From positions 125,284,661-125,348,660 of the forward strand of contig NC_092522.1 in the NCBI RefSeq assembly GCF_037038585.1: a DNA stretch of 64,000 bases. Reading direction: 5' to 3'. This DNA is from Patagioenas fasciata. Lineage: Eukaryota > Chordata > Aves > Columbiformes > Columbidae. Positions 22,291 to 33,586 of this stretch are shown piece after piece. Every line of letters begins with the position of its first letter. The stretch's first letter is position 1. A program made the position numbers and the translations under genes. The notes beneath the pieces were generated by a model. The model was not told where the DNA came from, made no database searches, and saw only the letters and a list, made by a program, of their open reading frames with translations.

Positions 22291-23518
22291 GTGGGGCCTC
22301 ACTCACGCTCCTCACCAGTGGGTTGTGACTGGTCAGGGGTAGAGGTGAACATCAGAGAGGTGAACATCACTGTGTCCCCTGTCACCTTCCTGGGACAGGG
22401 CTGGCTCCCACACGGCTGTGCTTCCCCCATCGCTGCTGTGGTGCATGGGGCAGCAGCAGCCTGGCTGAGCACCCTGGTCCTGCTGGGGTGGCCGCAGGGC
22501 CTGTCCCCGCTCCTGCTGCTGACGTGCTGCGCAGCCCCGTCCTTGTCGCTGTGCTGTGTGCGGTGCGCCCGCGGGGAGCAGCTCACCTGGCCCTGGGGCT
22601 CTTCCCGGCCGCTGTTCTGGCTGAGGGCTCAGTGTGACGGTCCTGCTGTGAGGTGCTGCCCCTGGGCCCTGCGCCCTGCCTGGCCATGCTGCACGGCTCC
22701 TGCCCTGCTCTCTCGGGAGGTGTGGCAGAGCTGGACGGTGCCACCGCGTTGCAGGGGGCAGAGGGACAAAGGGGACGCAGTGATCCCTTGGCTCTTCTTT
22801 CCCGCTGCCCAGGCAGCAGCCTCTGTTTGCAGCTGCACAGGCTCTGTCTCACCCCCTAAATATAGCCAGAGTGTCGAGGTGAGCAGCAGGATGGGGATGT
22901 TCCTGGCACTGTCCCTCCCGGGCACCCTTCCACGCTGCTGTTTGGGGGGCTGGTGCTGGACGGGGTCCGTGGGGCCTGGGTGACCCTGGCCTGTGCCCAC
23001 TGCCTGCGGGAGAGCCCGGCAGCTCTGCCCTGCCGGGCCCTGCTCCAGACCAGCTCTGCAGACCCCACAACCACCTGCCCCGGCCACCCAGGGTCCGGTG
23101 GGATGGGGTCCCAGCCCCTCGTCCTCCCCAGGCAGCAGGTGGTGGGGGAGCCCTGTGAAGCCCCTGAAGCGGCAGCACTGCTCATCCCGGGGGGAACGGG
23201 GCTCTGCACAGGCCAAGGGCTCAGGGGTGGTTTGGGATGGGATGGGATGGGATGGGCATGGGGGGAGGTCCCCCCAGGGGGGTGGTGTGTGCCTCAGCCC
23301 CTGCTGCCCCAGCCGCCTGCCCGAGCCCAGTTGGGCTGCTGGTCCTGTGGGTCAGCCTGTCCCCAGGGGGCGACTGGTTCCAGGGGATCAGCCAGTCCTG
23401 CGGGGTCATCCAGGCTCTGGGGGTCAGCCGGTCCCGGGGGGTCAGCCGGTGCCGGGGGTCAGCGAGGCCGCGTCGTGGGGCCGGGGGCGCCGGTGGGGCC
23501 CCGCTGAGCGCGGCGCCG
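22291..23518. other. DNAJC5G-TRIM54 intergenic region
   Basis: No gene is supported here. It is GC-rich, with a short GGATG run at about 23229-23256 and repeated GGGGTCAGCCGGTCC motifs at 23340-23465 just before the TRIM54 promoter. Confidence 0.6.
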
Positions 23519-23545
23519 TGACTCAGTGTCACCCGACGCCGCCGA

Positions 23546-23587
23546 CAGCTGCGGCGGCCCCGGCGGGGCGGGGGCGGCTAAAATTAG
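23546..23587 (+). promoter_or_regulatory. TRIM54: TRIM54 promoter: E-box CAGCTG and MEF2 site
   Basis: CAGCTG (23546-23551), a MyoD-type E-box, lies 26 bp before CTAAAATTAG (23578-23587), which fits the MEF2 consensus YTAWWWWTAR exactly. An AP-1 motif TGACTCA is at 23519-23525. The sites lie 120-190 bp upstream of the start codon of a striated-muscle gene, so muscle control is a reasonable inference. The AT-rich MEF2 site is isolated in very GC-rich DNA and could also stand in for a TATA element. Confidence 0.6.
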
Positions 23588-23708
23588 CGCGGCGCTCAGC
23601 GGGGCCGAGGCCGGGGCCGGGGCAGAGCGGGCACCGGGCGGCCGGGGCCGGAGCCGGAGCGGGGCCGTGCTGGGCAGAGCCGGGCCGGGCCGGGCCGGGA
23701 CCGCGGCG

Positions 23709-26700
23709 ATGAACTTCGCGGTGGGGCTGAAGCCGCTGCTGGCGGAGGCGCGGAGCATGGAGAGCCTGGAGAAGCAGCTCATCTGCCCCATCTGCCTGGA
23801 GATGTTCACCAAGCCCGTGGTCATCCTGCCCTGCCAGCACAACCTCTGCCGCAAGTGCGCCAACGACGTCTTCCAGGTGCGCCCGCACCGGCCCGCGGCC
23901 GCCGGGGGGGGCTGGAGCCGGTCCCGGCCCCGGGACGAGCCGCCGGGACCCCGGGACGAGCCGCTCCCGGTGCGGTGGGGACTGCCCGGTCGCGTCGAGG
24001 GAGGGACTCGTGTCTGTGTCCGTGTCCGTGTCCGTGTCCATGCCCGTGCCCACGCGGGGGATTCGGGGCACACGGCCGCGGGGGGAGGGCCCCGCGGGGT
24101 CTCGGCGGCGGAGCCCTGGAGGGGGCTCCTGGGGGGCTGCGGGGGTTCCGCGGCCGTGACCCGCCGCCCCCCCAGGCCTCCAACCCGCTGTGGCAGTCGC
24201 GGGGCTCCAGCGCGGTCCCGTCGGGCGGCCGGTTCCGCTGCCCGTCGTGCCGCCACGAGGTGGTGCTGGACCGGCACGGCGTGTACGGGCTGCAGCGGAA
24301 CCTGCTGGTGGAGAACATCATCGACATCTACAAGCAGGAGTCGGCCAGGTGCGGACACCCCACGGCGGCAGCGGGGACCCCACGGGGGAGCGAGCCCCGC
24401 GGGTGACAGGGATCCCACGACGGGGTGGGGGGGCTGCAAGCGCAGAGCTGGAGTCGGGAGCCCATCTGGACCGTGGGGTAACAGGGACCACGAGGGGCTG
24501 GGGGTGTCCCTGAAGGGCCAGGGATGTCCTTGGGGGCCAGGGGTGTCCCTGGGGTGTCCCTGGGGTGTCTCTGGGGTAGGGGATGTCCCTCGGGTCGGAG
24601 GCTTCCCGGGGGCCGGGGGTGTCCCTTAGGGGCCGCGAGTGTCCCTGGGGTCAGAGTTGTCCCTGGGGACCGTGGGTGTCCCTGGGGTCAGAGTTGTCCC
24701 TGGGGATGACGGGAGTGTCCCTGGGGTTAGGGGTGTCCCTGGCACCAAGGATGTCCCTGGAGTCCGTGGTGTCTCTGGGGCCAGGGGTGTCCCTGGGGTC
24801 AGGGGTGTCCCTGGCGCCAAGGGTGTCTCTGGGGTCCATGGTGTCTCTGGGGCCAGGGGTGTCCCTGGGGCCAGGGGTGTTCGTGGAGGCCGGGGGTGTC
24901 CCTGGGGTCCAGACCCACCAGTCCCCCCACAGGCCCCTGCACGCCAAGGCGGAGCAGCACCTCATGTGCGAGGAGCACGAGGACGAGCGGATCAACATCT
25001 ACTGCCTGCGCTGCGAGGCGCCCACCTGCTCCCTCTGCAAGGTCTTCGGGGCGCACAAGGACTGCGAGGTCGCGCCACTGCCCGCCGTCTACCAGCGTCA
25101 GAAGGTGGGTGCCCTCGGAGGGGGATGTCGCAGGGGCTGGGGGGCTGCCCATCCAACCGGCCCTCACACCCATCCCATCCCCTCCCAGAGCGAGCTCAGT
25201 GATGGCATCGCCATGCTGGTGGCGGGGAACGACCGCATCCAGGCCATCATCACACAGATGGAGGAGATCTGCCACACCATCGAGGTGGGGGCCAGGGGGG
25301 CCTGGGGACTGCGCAGAGCCCTGAGGCCATGTGCCCATGGTGGGGACACGGCAGGACCGTGGCAGCCCCTGAGCCCGGCGCTCCTGCAGGAGAACGGCCG
25401 GCGGCAGAAGCAGCACCTGGGGCTGCGCTTCGACTCGCTGTACAGCATCCTGGAGGAGCGGAAGAAGGAGCTGCTGCAGAGCATCGCGCGGGAGCAGGAG
25501 GAGAAGGTGCAGCACGTGCGGGGCCTCATCCGCCAGTACGGAGACCACCTGGAGGCCTCCTCCAAGCTGGTGGAGTCAGCCATCCAGGCCATGGAGGAGC
25601 CCCAGATGGCCGTGTACCTGCAGGTCTGTGCTGGTGGGGCCATGGGGGTGCAGGGGGTCAGGACTCTCTGGGGAAATGGGGCTGTCCCCAGGCTGTCCTG
25701 GGGCACTGTGTGGGGTGACAGGTCCCTCCGGGGGTCTAGGACTGCCCCAGGGCTTTGTGGTGGGGCCGTGGGTCACTTGGGGGGCTGAGGCTGCCCCTCA
25801 GGGCTGGGGGAGGGGACTGTGGTCACTTTGAAGGATCTGGGACTGCCCCCGGGTTGTGCTGTGATGAGGGTGATGTCTGGTTGATGAGGTCTCAGGTCCC
25901 ATTGCTCCATGGTGACATTGAACCCCCTGCTTTCCTCCACAGCACTCCAAGGAGCTACTGAAGAAGTGAGCGGGGCTGGGGAGCAGAGGGCTGGGCATGG
26001 GGGGCAGAGGGCTGGGGGCGCAGGAGCCGCGTGGGTGCTGGACGCTGGCAGCTCCCGGGGGGGTCTGCCTGCCCGCAGGATCATGGACATGTCCAAGGTG
26101 TCGATGAGCAGCCGCCCAGAGCCCGGCTACGAGAACATGGACCACTTCTCCATCAACGTGGACTATGTGGCTGAGATGCTGAGGACCATCGAGTTCCAGA
26201 CAGGTGCGGTGCTGGGACAAGCGCTGTCGTGCCCTGGGGGGTCCCCAGGCCTGCCCGGGGTGCCCAGCCCTCGCACAGGCAGAGCCCCACCACCACTTCA
26301 TGTCCTGCGTGGATCTGCATCCCCTTTGCACCAGAATGGGACATGTGGCCCCTCGTCTGCTGCCCTGTGGGGTCAGGCCTGCCCCATGTCCCCTCTGGCT
26401 CACGTCCTGCTGTGTCACGTGTCCCCCCACCCCGCGGGGTATCCCCAGGCTGAGGGGAGAGAGCCCTGGCTGACCTGTCCCCCGATCCGCAGAGCCGCTG
26501 GGTGAGGACGACGGGGACGGACCCGGGGACGGCAGCGAGGCCGCAGGGGAGGAGGAGCGGCTGGACAGCCTGGAGGCGCCCGAAGCCGTGGAAGGTGAGA
26601 CCCCGACGGGCCGTGCTGTGTCGTGCTGTGCTGTGCCTTGCTGTGCCGTGCTGTGCCATGCTGTGCTATGCCGTGCTGTGCTGTGCCTTGCTGTGCCTCG

Positions 26701-27735
26701 CTGTGCCGTGCTGTGCTATGCCGTGCTGTGCTGTGCCTTGCTGTGCCTCGCTGTGCCGTGCTGTGCTATGCCGTGCTGTGCTGTGCCTTGCTGTGCCTCG
26801 CTGTGCCGTGCTGTGCTATGCCGTGCTGTGCTGTGCCTTGCTGTGCCTCGCTGTGCCGTGCTGTGCTATGCCGTGCTGTGCTGTGCCTTGCTATGCTATG
26901 CTGTGCCCTACCATGCCATCCTGTGCTGTGCTGTGCCGTACCACGCTGTGCCATGTCATGCTGTGCCGTGCCATGCTGTGCCTTACCATGCTATGCCGTG
27001 CCTCTGCCATGCTGTGCCATGCTGTGCCCTACCATGCTGTGCCATGCTGTGCCATGCTGTGCCATGCTGTGCCCTACCATGCTGTGCCGTGCTGTGCCGT
27101 GCTGTGCCATGCTGTGCCCTACCATGCTGTGCCATGCTGTGCCATGCTGTACCGTGCTGTGCCCTACCATGCTGTGCCGTGCTGTGCCGTGCTGTGCCAT
27201 GCTGTGCCCTACCATGCTGTGCCGTACTGTGCCATGCTGTGCCCTACCATGCTGTGCCGTGCTGTGCCATTCTGTGCCGTGCCATGCTGTGCCGTGCTGT
27301 GCCTGGCTGCTGCGCTTGTCCCCATGGCTTCAATTGCAGTGCAGGGGGCTGGGGCTGCCGTGCCCGCGGGGGAGGCCGTGCCGTGACCAGCCCTGTGTCT
27401 GTGTGGCTGCGCTGTGGTCGCCTGTGGCTGCGCGGGTCCTGCAGCGTGCCGGGTGTCCCTGTCTCCAGCTTGTCGCTTGCTTTCCCCTGCAGATGTGGGG
27501 CCGAGGCAGAAGCCAGCGAGCTCCCCCCATGGTGAGACCCTCAACGGGATGGGGATGGGGCCAGGCCATGGGGCAGAGGAGGCACCTCCTGGGGACAGAA
27601 GGGGGAGCGGATGGGATGTTTGGGGGGGTTCACACCTCGGGGCACCCAGACCCTCCCTGCGTCCCAGCCTGCAGGGGCTGGGGGGGTCTGCACCACACGG
27701 TGCTGAGCCCTCCTTCCCACACAGGTCAGCACTGA
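23709..27735 (+). CDS. TRIM54: TRIM54 (MURF3), muscle RING-finger E3 ligase
   Basis: A striated-muscle ubiquitin ligase that binds microtubules and the sarcomere. Exons: 23709-23876, 24176-24348, 24933-25104, 25189-25284, 25390-25623, 25943-25965, 26079-26203, 26493-26594, 27493-27531, 27725-27735; 380 aa in total. The start [20 protein letters not shown] parallels human MNFTVGFKPLL. The RING reads [20 protein letters not shown] to CPSCRHEV; the B-box reads [18 protein letters not shown] to AHKDCEV; a coiled coil follows ([18 protein letters not shown]... [18 protein letters not shown]); then the COS region [19 protein letters not shown]. The tail is acidic ([18 protein letters not shown]). 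Exons 9-10, after the pentamer repeat, add [16 protein letters not shown] and are less certain than the rest. Confidence 0.95.
24500..24910. repeat. GGGTGTCCCTGGGGTCA minisatellite in TRIM54 intron 2
   Basis: About 20 degenerate units on the theme GGGGTCAGGGGTGTCCCTG fill most of the intron up to the exon 3 acceptor. Confidence 0.9.
26608..27305. repeat. TGCTG/TGCCR pentamer array with higher-order units, TRIM54 intron 8
   Basis: About 140 tandem pentamers (GCTGT, GCCGT, GCCAT, GCCTT). The first part (about 26670-26890) is organised in 50-bp higher-order units holding GCCTTGCTGTGCCTCGCTGT, repeated nearly identically at least four times. The second part has units beginning CCCTACCATGCTGTGCC. 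It has no stops in three + strand frames, so it gives 300-370 codon open frames rich in Cys, Ala, Val and Leu that are not genes. Confidence 0.95.
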
Positions 27736-27842
27736 GCCAGTGCCGTGGGAAAGCACTGGACCCCTGCCTATCGCTGTTCCGGCCCCCCCGGCGAGCCCCT
27801 GCCCCTGTGATTCCCCAAACGCTGGAGCTGCTCCTGTTGGAC

Positions 27843-27848
27843 ATTAAA
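27843..27848 (+). terminator. TRIM54: TRIM54 poly(A) signal (ATTAAA)
   Basis: ATTAAA 108 bp after the stop, followed by GTGTGAGGATGTTGTCTCCAG and GTGTGGTGTGTGG, a typical GU-rich downstream element. Confidence 0.75.
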
Positions 27849-28061
27849 CCCCGTGTGAGGATGTTGTCTCCAGTGTGGTGTGTGGGCTGGGGTGGGCATG
27901 GGGGCTGCCCCCCACAGCTCTGTGCCGGTTCCACGGGGTCCAGCCGGGGTGCAGGCCCAGCCCCCTCACCCCAGCAGTGCCCCGGACCCCCGTGAGTGGT
28001 GGTTCCCAGGGAGCCCCGGTGCAGCTCAGCTCCGGCAGCCAGGGCAGCAGCTCTGCCCCCT

Positions 28062-28632
28062 GCCCACATCCCTGCCCGCATCCCTGCCCACCTCCCTGCC
28101 CGCATTCCTGCCCGCATCCCTGCCTGTATCCCTGCCCTCATCCCTGCCCGTATCCCTGCCCACATCCCTGCCCGCATCCCTGCCCGCATCCCTGCCCTCA
28201 TCCCTGCCTGTATCCCTGCCCACATCCCTACCCACATTCCTGCCCTCACCCCTGCCTGTATCCCTGCCCTCATCACTGCCTGCATCCCTGCCCGCATCCG
28301 TGCCTGTATCCCTGCCCGCATCCCTGCCAGCATCCCTGCCCACATCCCTGCCTGTATCCCTGCCTGCATCCCTGCCTGCATCCCTGCCCGCATCCCTGCC
28401 CGCATCCCTGCCTGCATCCCTGCCCTCATCCCTGCCCGCATCCATGCCTGTATCTCTGCCCGCATCCCTGCCTGCATCCCTGCCCTCATCTCTGCCTGTA
28501 TCCCTGTCTGCATCCCTGCCCGCATCCCTGCCCGCATCCCTGCCCTCATCCCTGCCTGTATCCCTGCCCTCATCCCTGCCCGCATCCCTGCCCTCATCCC
28601 TGCCTGTATCCCTGCCCGCATCCCTGCCTGGA
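28062..28632. repeat. 12-bp minisatellite CATCCCTGCCCG
   Basis: About 47 units of 12 bp with four main variants (CCCG, CCTG, CCCA, CCCT before CATC or TATC). Because 12 is divisible by three, all frames are open and read as (IPAR)n, (SLPA)n or (CPHP)n. None is credible as a protein. Confidence 0.97.
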
Positions 28633-28639
28633 CCTGCCC

Positions 28640-30540
28640 CCCCCCAGCCCCGCCAGCCCCCCCGCTGCGCCGGACACCGTCTGGGCAGCACCGTCCCCCG
28701 AGCACACCAAGCAAACAGTGCTGGATGAGCTGGCTGAGTACACAGCCTGGAGCCGCCGTCGGTGCCGTGTCGAGGCCCGCGCCCCCCGTGCCGCTGGCCG
28801 AGCCCCCCGGGAGCGCCGCGGCAGCGCCGGCTGCGTCACCCGCCTTGTCCCGCGCCACCGTGGCGTCAGGGCTGATGCGGCGGATGATGTGCATGGCGAG
28901 GGGCTCCTCGTGGGGCCGAGGCTGGGGGTGGGCAGGTCCCCTAGGGCTGGGGCACTGCGCGGGTGTCTCCAGCTGCCACCTCCGCTGTCCCTGCAAGGGG
29001 CAGCAAGAGCCCCCCAGTACCCAGCAGACCCGCGCACCCCACACCGAGCTGGTCAGAGTCTGGGGTGCAGGACGGGCCCCCAGGGGCACCAGCGTGTGGC
29101 AGGTCCTGGTGACCCCAGCGCTGGGCCAGCAGCTGGGCCCCAGTGGGGTGTCCAGAAGCTGGGGGTGCCCCAGCAGTCAAAGAGACCCCCATGTCTGGGC
29201 TGTGCCAGCAGGACCCTTCCCCTGCTGCCGCTGGTTCCTGGTCCAGGCTGGGTCCCCTGGAGCAGACAGGGAGGGACACTTGGCCAGGCAAGGGACACAG
29301 TGGGGACAGGAGCTGGGGGAGAGGACACCCCACAGGTGCTTTATGGCGTGTGGAGATGTGGGGCCAGCCTGCTCTGCAGGGCGCAGGGACAGTGTAGGAA
29401 CTGGTGACACAAGTTGGGGCAGGGGAAATTCCCACTGGGTGTGAGGGAACCTCCTGGGAACAGGGCACCCATTAAAAAGAGGTTGGGGGTTCTACGGCAG
29501 CTCCCCAGCGTGACCCTGCTTGGGGAGGGTGGGAGGACAAGAGGGACCAGTGCAGCAGCTGAACCCACCACGGTGTGACACCGCAGGTGCCATGGGGCAG
29601 GACACGCCACCACCACCCTCCTCCATGGGACGTCCCCTGCAGGGGACACGGCCCGGTGCTGGTCCCTCCCCACGGCCCCACGCTGAGCTCGCTGTAGCTG
29701 TGGGTCAGGCTCTGCCTGCTCAGGCAGGGCTTTGCCTTGGTCCTTGCGATGTCCCCGCTGGTGGCAGCTCTGCCCTCCAGCAGTAACTGGTCCCTGTGGA
29801 TTTGTTGATGTCCGTGAACTTGGGGATCTGGTGTTATCTGTGAACGTGAGTGAGTGCCACCCCCCTGCCCCGAAAGCGGGTGACCCCGGTGGGGTGCCCT
29901 GTGGCGCTCACTGGCCACCAGCCCCCGGCACAGCACTGCACCCACCCGTGTCCACCGACCAGACCCCACGGCCCAGCATGGGGACACGTGCTCAGCCCTG
30001 GTTGGGGACAGGCCAGGGGACATCGCTGCTCTCCCGTGTCCCTGCGCCAATGCTGCTGTGGGGATGGACCCTGTGGCCCAGCCGGTCATTGTCAGCTCCT
30101 TCACGTGCCAGAAACGCCCCCTGGGAGGGCTCGCGTGGTCCCTGGGGACCGAGGGGAGGCTGGATGTCTTCTCCATCTCTGCCCCTGCCCTTTGGGGCCA
30201 TTTGGGGGTGCGACATTTGCCCTTCTCCACCACTCAGGGACGTTCCCCTCTCCCCATCACCTTCCAGAGATGATGATGAGCGGATCACAGGGACCTCAGC
30301 AGCCTCTGGGCACCCTTGGGCACCACTCTTGGGGGCTGGGATGTCTCGGGAGACCCCCAGCTTGGTTCCCCTCTATTTTGGGTAGTTTTCTTTCTTGAGT
30401 CCCATCTCCACACGCTTGCCACCTGTCCCTGCCCTCCCCAGCCCCAGCCTGTCCTTGAGCAGCCCATGACCACACTGGGTGGGCTGGACGTTCACCTTGA
30501 CCGATCGCTGGCTGCCTGACACCCTCCATGCACAACCAGA
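28640..30540. other. TRIM54-UCN intergenic region, left part
   Basis: No gene is firmly supported. On the - strand, about 28650-28920 holds an open stretch including EEPLAMHIIRRISPDATVA that I could not assign. The rest, to about 30540, is unique-looking GC-rich DNA with no clear ORF, RNA gene or repeat. Confidence 0.5.
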
Positions 30541-30759
30541 CAAGGTTTGAAAATTCCTCCTTTGTCGTCTGTTCTTCTGTGCGGTTGTGTCCCCCGCTCC
30601 CTGTGCTGGATCTCCACCATGGGTTCCCAGTGTCTCCAGGCCACCGCCCAGGACATCTGTGTCTCTCCAAGTCCTGGTGGGCAGCTCTACCTTCCAGTGC
30701 TCCTGGGTTTTGGGGACCCATCTGGAGCAGAACCTGCTGAGGGACATGAAGGGTAAGAG

Positions 30760-31648
30760 CTACAAATGACTCTGGTGACACCAAGCTGGAGAGGAGATGG
30801 CGATGTGCCCTCTCAGTGGAGGGGTCAGTGGCACCATGGGCTGTGCGGGGGGAGCACTGGTAGTGTGGGGAGGTCGTGTCTGCAGAGCCCAGGTTGAGGG
30901 CAAGTGCAGAGTCCAACATCTGGACAGGAACAACCCCAGGTTCCAGCATAAGTTGGGGAATGAGGTGTTGGAGAGCAGTGTAGGGAAAGGGACCTGGGGG
31001 TCCTGGGGACAGCAGGGTGACCATGAGCCAGCACTGGGCCCTTGTGGCCAGGAAGCCAATGGGACCTGGGGTGGGTTAGAAGGGGGTGGTCAGTAGGTCA
31101 GAGAGGTTCTCCTGCCCCTCTGCTCTGCCCTGGGGAGACCACACCTGGAATATTGTGTCCAGCTGTGGCCCCTCAGCTCCAGAAGGACAGGGAACTGCTG
31201 CAGAGAGTCCAGCGCAGCCACCAAGATGCTGAAGGGAGTGGAGCATCTCCCGTGTGAGGAAAGGCTGAGGGAGCTGGGGCTCTGGAGCTGGAGAAGAGGA
31301 GACTGAGGGGGGACTCATTCCTGGGGATCAATATGGAAAGGGGCAGTGTCAGGAGGATGGAGCCAGGCTCTTCTCGGTGACAACCAGTGACAGGACAAGG
31401 GGCAATGGGTGCAAACTGGAACACAGGAGGTTCCACTGAAAGAGGAGAAGCAACTTGTTGGGGGTGAGGGTGTCAGAGCCTGGCCCAGGCTGCCCAGGGA
31501 GGTTGTGGAGTCTCCTTCTCTGCAGACATTCAAACCCGCCTGGACCCCTTCCTGTGGAACCTCAGCTGGGTGTTCCTGCTCCATGGGGGGATTGCACTGG
31601 ATGAGCTTTCCAGGGCCCTCCAACCCCTGACGCTCTGGGATTCTGTGA
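30760..31648 (+). mobile_element. CR1 LINE 3' portion
   Basis: Decayed ORF2 text (AAGTGCAGAGTCCAACATCT, AGGAACAACCCCAGGTTCC) is followed by GAGAGTCCAGCGCAGCCACC and the 3' UTR ending GACGCTCTGGGATTCTGTGA. The last 560 bp closely match the copy at 44438-44999. 5' truncated and dead. Confidence 0.92.
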
Positions 31649-31649
31649 G

Positions 31650-33060
31650 GATGGGTCTCTGCTGGAGTCCAGGGAAGGGCCACAGACACGATCAAGGGTC
31701 TGGAGCATCTGCCGCATGAGGGCAACTGGGGCTGCTCAGCCTGGAGCAGAGACAGCTCGGGGAGATCTGGAGCCATGTGTGTACATCTGTGATGGGAGGG
31801 AAGGGACACAGAGCCCGGAGACAGCACCAGCGAACACAAAGACAAGCTGAAGCAGAGGAGATTCCACTGAAACTTTTTTCCAAAGCTTTTTGTTTTGTTT
31901 TGTTTCGGGTTTGTGTTTTGTTATTTTCTCAAAAAAACAGCAACATACATTTTTGACAGTGATGCTGATCAAACAGGTTGCCTGGGGAAGCCGTGCCCCC
32001 CAGCCAGGGAGCCATGCAGGCACACGGGGGGGCCCGGCCTCTGGAGCTCCCCCAGTCCCAGTTCAGCAGGTTGTCCAGGTCTGTGTCCAGCCTGCTTTTG
32101 AATATCTTCCAGCGGGGAGATGCTCTGGGAATCCTCTTTTATTATGGTCTTTCTTGCCAGCGCAGTCTTCCAGCTCCAAGTTTCTCGTGTCCAGAGGGAC
32201 TTTCCTCTTTCAAAGCCCGGATGGACACGACTGTGAGCAAGTGGCTCCAGCTGCCCCTGCCCTGAGCAGGGGTTGGAGCGAGGATTCTCCCCAGGCCCCT
32301 TCCACCCTCAGCCGTCCTGGCACCCTGTGGCGGCTCTGGAGCTCATCCTCACAGGCCTCCTGGCTTTCCTCAGCTCCTTCGTCCTTTGTCGCTGCCTCCA
32401 GCCACCTACCAGCTCACTGAAATCAGCTCACGTGAGGCATGGGGGCTGCACCCTGCTGCCCGCATCCCGGCCGCCCACGCGTGCTGCCCTCCACCGCTCC
32501 TGCAGGACAGCCGTGTCCCCCCGCAGGGCCTCTGTCTGTCCCACAGCCCCCGGGGCTCTGACAGCAGCTCCGGGGGTTGCCACATGCAGAGCTCTGGTTT
32601 CCCTCCCGCCACGTCCCTGGCTGTCCCCATGTGGGTGCAGCACCCCTTTGCCCTGCTCCTCTGTGGCAAGGCACCTGCTGCTCCCATCGCTCTGCGCCCT
32701 TCGCTTCCCACGGCGCCCACGGCCGCCTCACCTCAGGGGCTGGGAGCTCCTTCCCCCACGGAGACCACGGTATGTGTCCCCCTCCCAGGGACACACGCAG
32801 CCCTGTCCCCCACTGGTGTGCTCGGTGCTGCCTGCCCAGCTGCTCCCGCATGAGCCCGCCCGAGCTCTGCTCAGCCTGTCCCCGGTGAACCTGTCCCGGT
32901 GAGCCTGTCCCGCCGTTTCCGGTGTGCCTGTCCCGTTCCCGGTGAGCCTGTCCCCCGTTCCTGGTGATCCTGTCCCCCGTTCCCGGTGAGCCCGGCGCCC
33001 CGGCCCCGCGCAGCCCCGGCCGCCCTCCCCGCCCCGCACTCGCTCACGCCTCGGGCTTCC
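31650..33060. other. UCN downstream flank with decayed repeats
   Basis: 31700-32020 looks like further, older CR1-type debris (CTGCTCAGCCTGGAGCAGAG, TGATCAAACAGGTTGCCTGG) split by a T-rich (TTTTG)n run at about 31888-31925. From 32050 to 33060 I find no gene. The end (32890-33000) has short GTGAGCCTGTCCC repeats. Confidence 0.5.
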
Positions 33061-33067
33061 ACCACGT

Positions 33068-33073
33068 TTTATT
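33068..33073 (-). terminator. UCN: UCN poly(A) signal (AATAAA on - strand)
   Basis: TTTATT on the + strand, 214 bp beyond the UCN stop in the direction of transcription. Confidence 0.8.
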
Positions 33074-33286
33074 ACAAAACGAGAGCGGGCTCGTCCCGGG
33101 GCTGAGCCGGGGCCGGTACCGCGGCCACTTGCCCCAGCACCGAGGATGAGGCGGGTGCGGCGGGTGCAGCCGGTTCCGGTGCCGTTGTCGGTGAGTTTGC
33201 CGGTGCAGCTCACGGCGTGGAGACCGAGGGGGCGGCCGGAGCCCGGCGCAGTCCCGGTGGAGCCCCGGCACGGCTCGGGACGGCGC

Positions 33287-33586
33287 TCAGCGCCCGACGG
33301 CGTCGAGGATGAGGCGGTTGCTGTCGGCGCGGGCGCGCTGGCTCTGGGCGCGGGCGAGCAGCAGGAGGTGCCGCAGCAGGTGGAAGGTGAGGTCGATGGA
33401 GAGCGGCGGCTCGTCCCGCCGCGCCCGCCACGGCTCCGGGGGCGGCGGCGCCAGCGGCGGCCAGAGCGGGCGATCCCCCGCCTCGGCCGCGGCCGCCGGG
33501 ACGGAGCCGTCGGGGCTCGCGGGGCGGGGGGCGGCGGGCGGCAGGCGGACGAGCAGCAGCAGGAGGGTGAGCAGCGCCCGCCGCAT
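33287..33586 (-). CDS. UCN: UCN, urocortin-1 precursor
   Basis: A secreted CRF-family neuropeptide that activates CRF receptors 1 and 2. The 99-aa precursor lies in one exon: a signal peptide (MRRALLTLLLLLVRLPPAAP), a short Pro/Ala-rich pro-region, a furin-type site RARR, and a 40-residue mature peptide DEPPLSIDLTFHLLR to LILDAV, followed by GR and the stop, the signal for C-terminal amidation. Human UCN is DNPSLSIDLTFHLLR to IIFDSV plus GK, also 40 residues. The start was chosen because a good acceptor (CCGCAG) lies 18 bp upstream of the ATG, giving the family's 5'-UTR intron. The pro-region is shorter than in mammals (human precursor about 124 aa). The promoter is about 370 bp upstream. Confidence 0.96.
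   Translation of the reverse strand: MRRALLTLLLLLVRLPPAAPRPASPDGSVPAAAAEAGDRPLWPPLAPPPPEPWRARRDEPPLSIDLTFHLLRHLLLLARAQSQRARADSNRLILDAVGR

Noticed and set aside
26502-27735. Open frames of 290-370 codons rich in Cys, Ala, Val, Leu
   Set aside because: They lie in the pentamer array, which lacks stops in all + strand frames. The residues are just the translated repeat.
27875-29444. Open frames of 480-620 codons with IPAR, SLPA or RAGM repeats
   Set aside because: Product of the stop-free 12-bp minisatellite read in several frames and on both strands. No domain, start context or splice logic.
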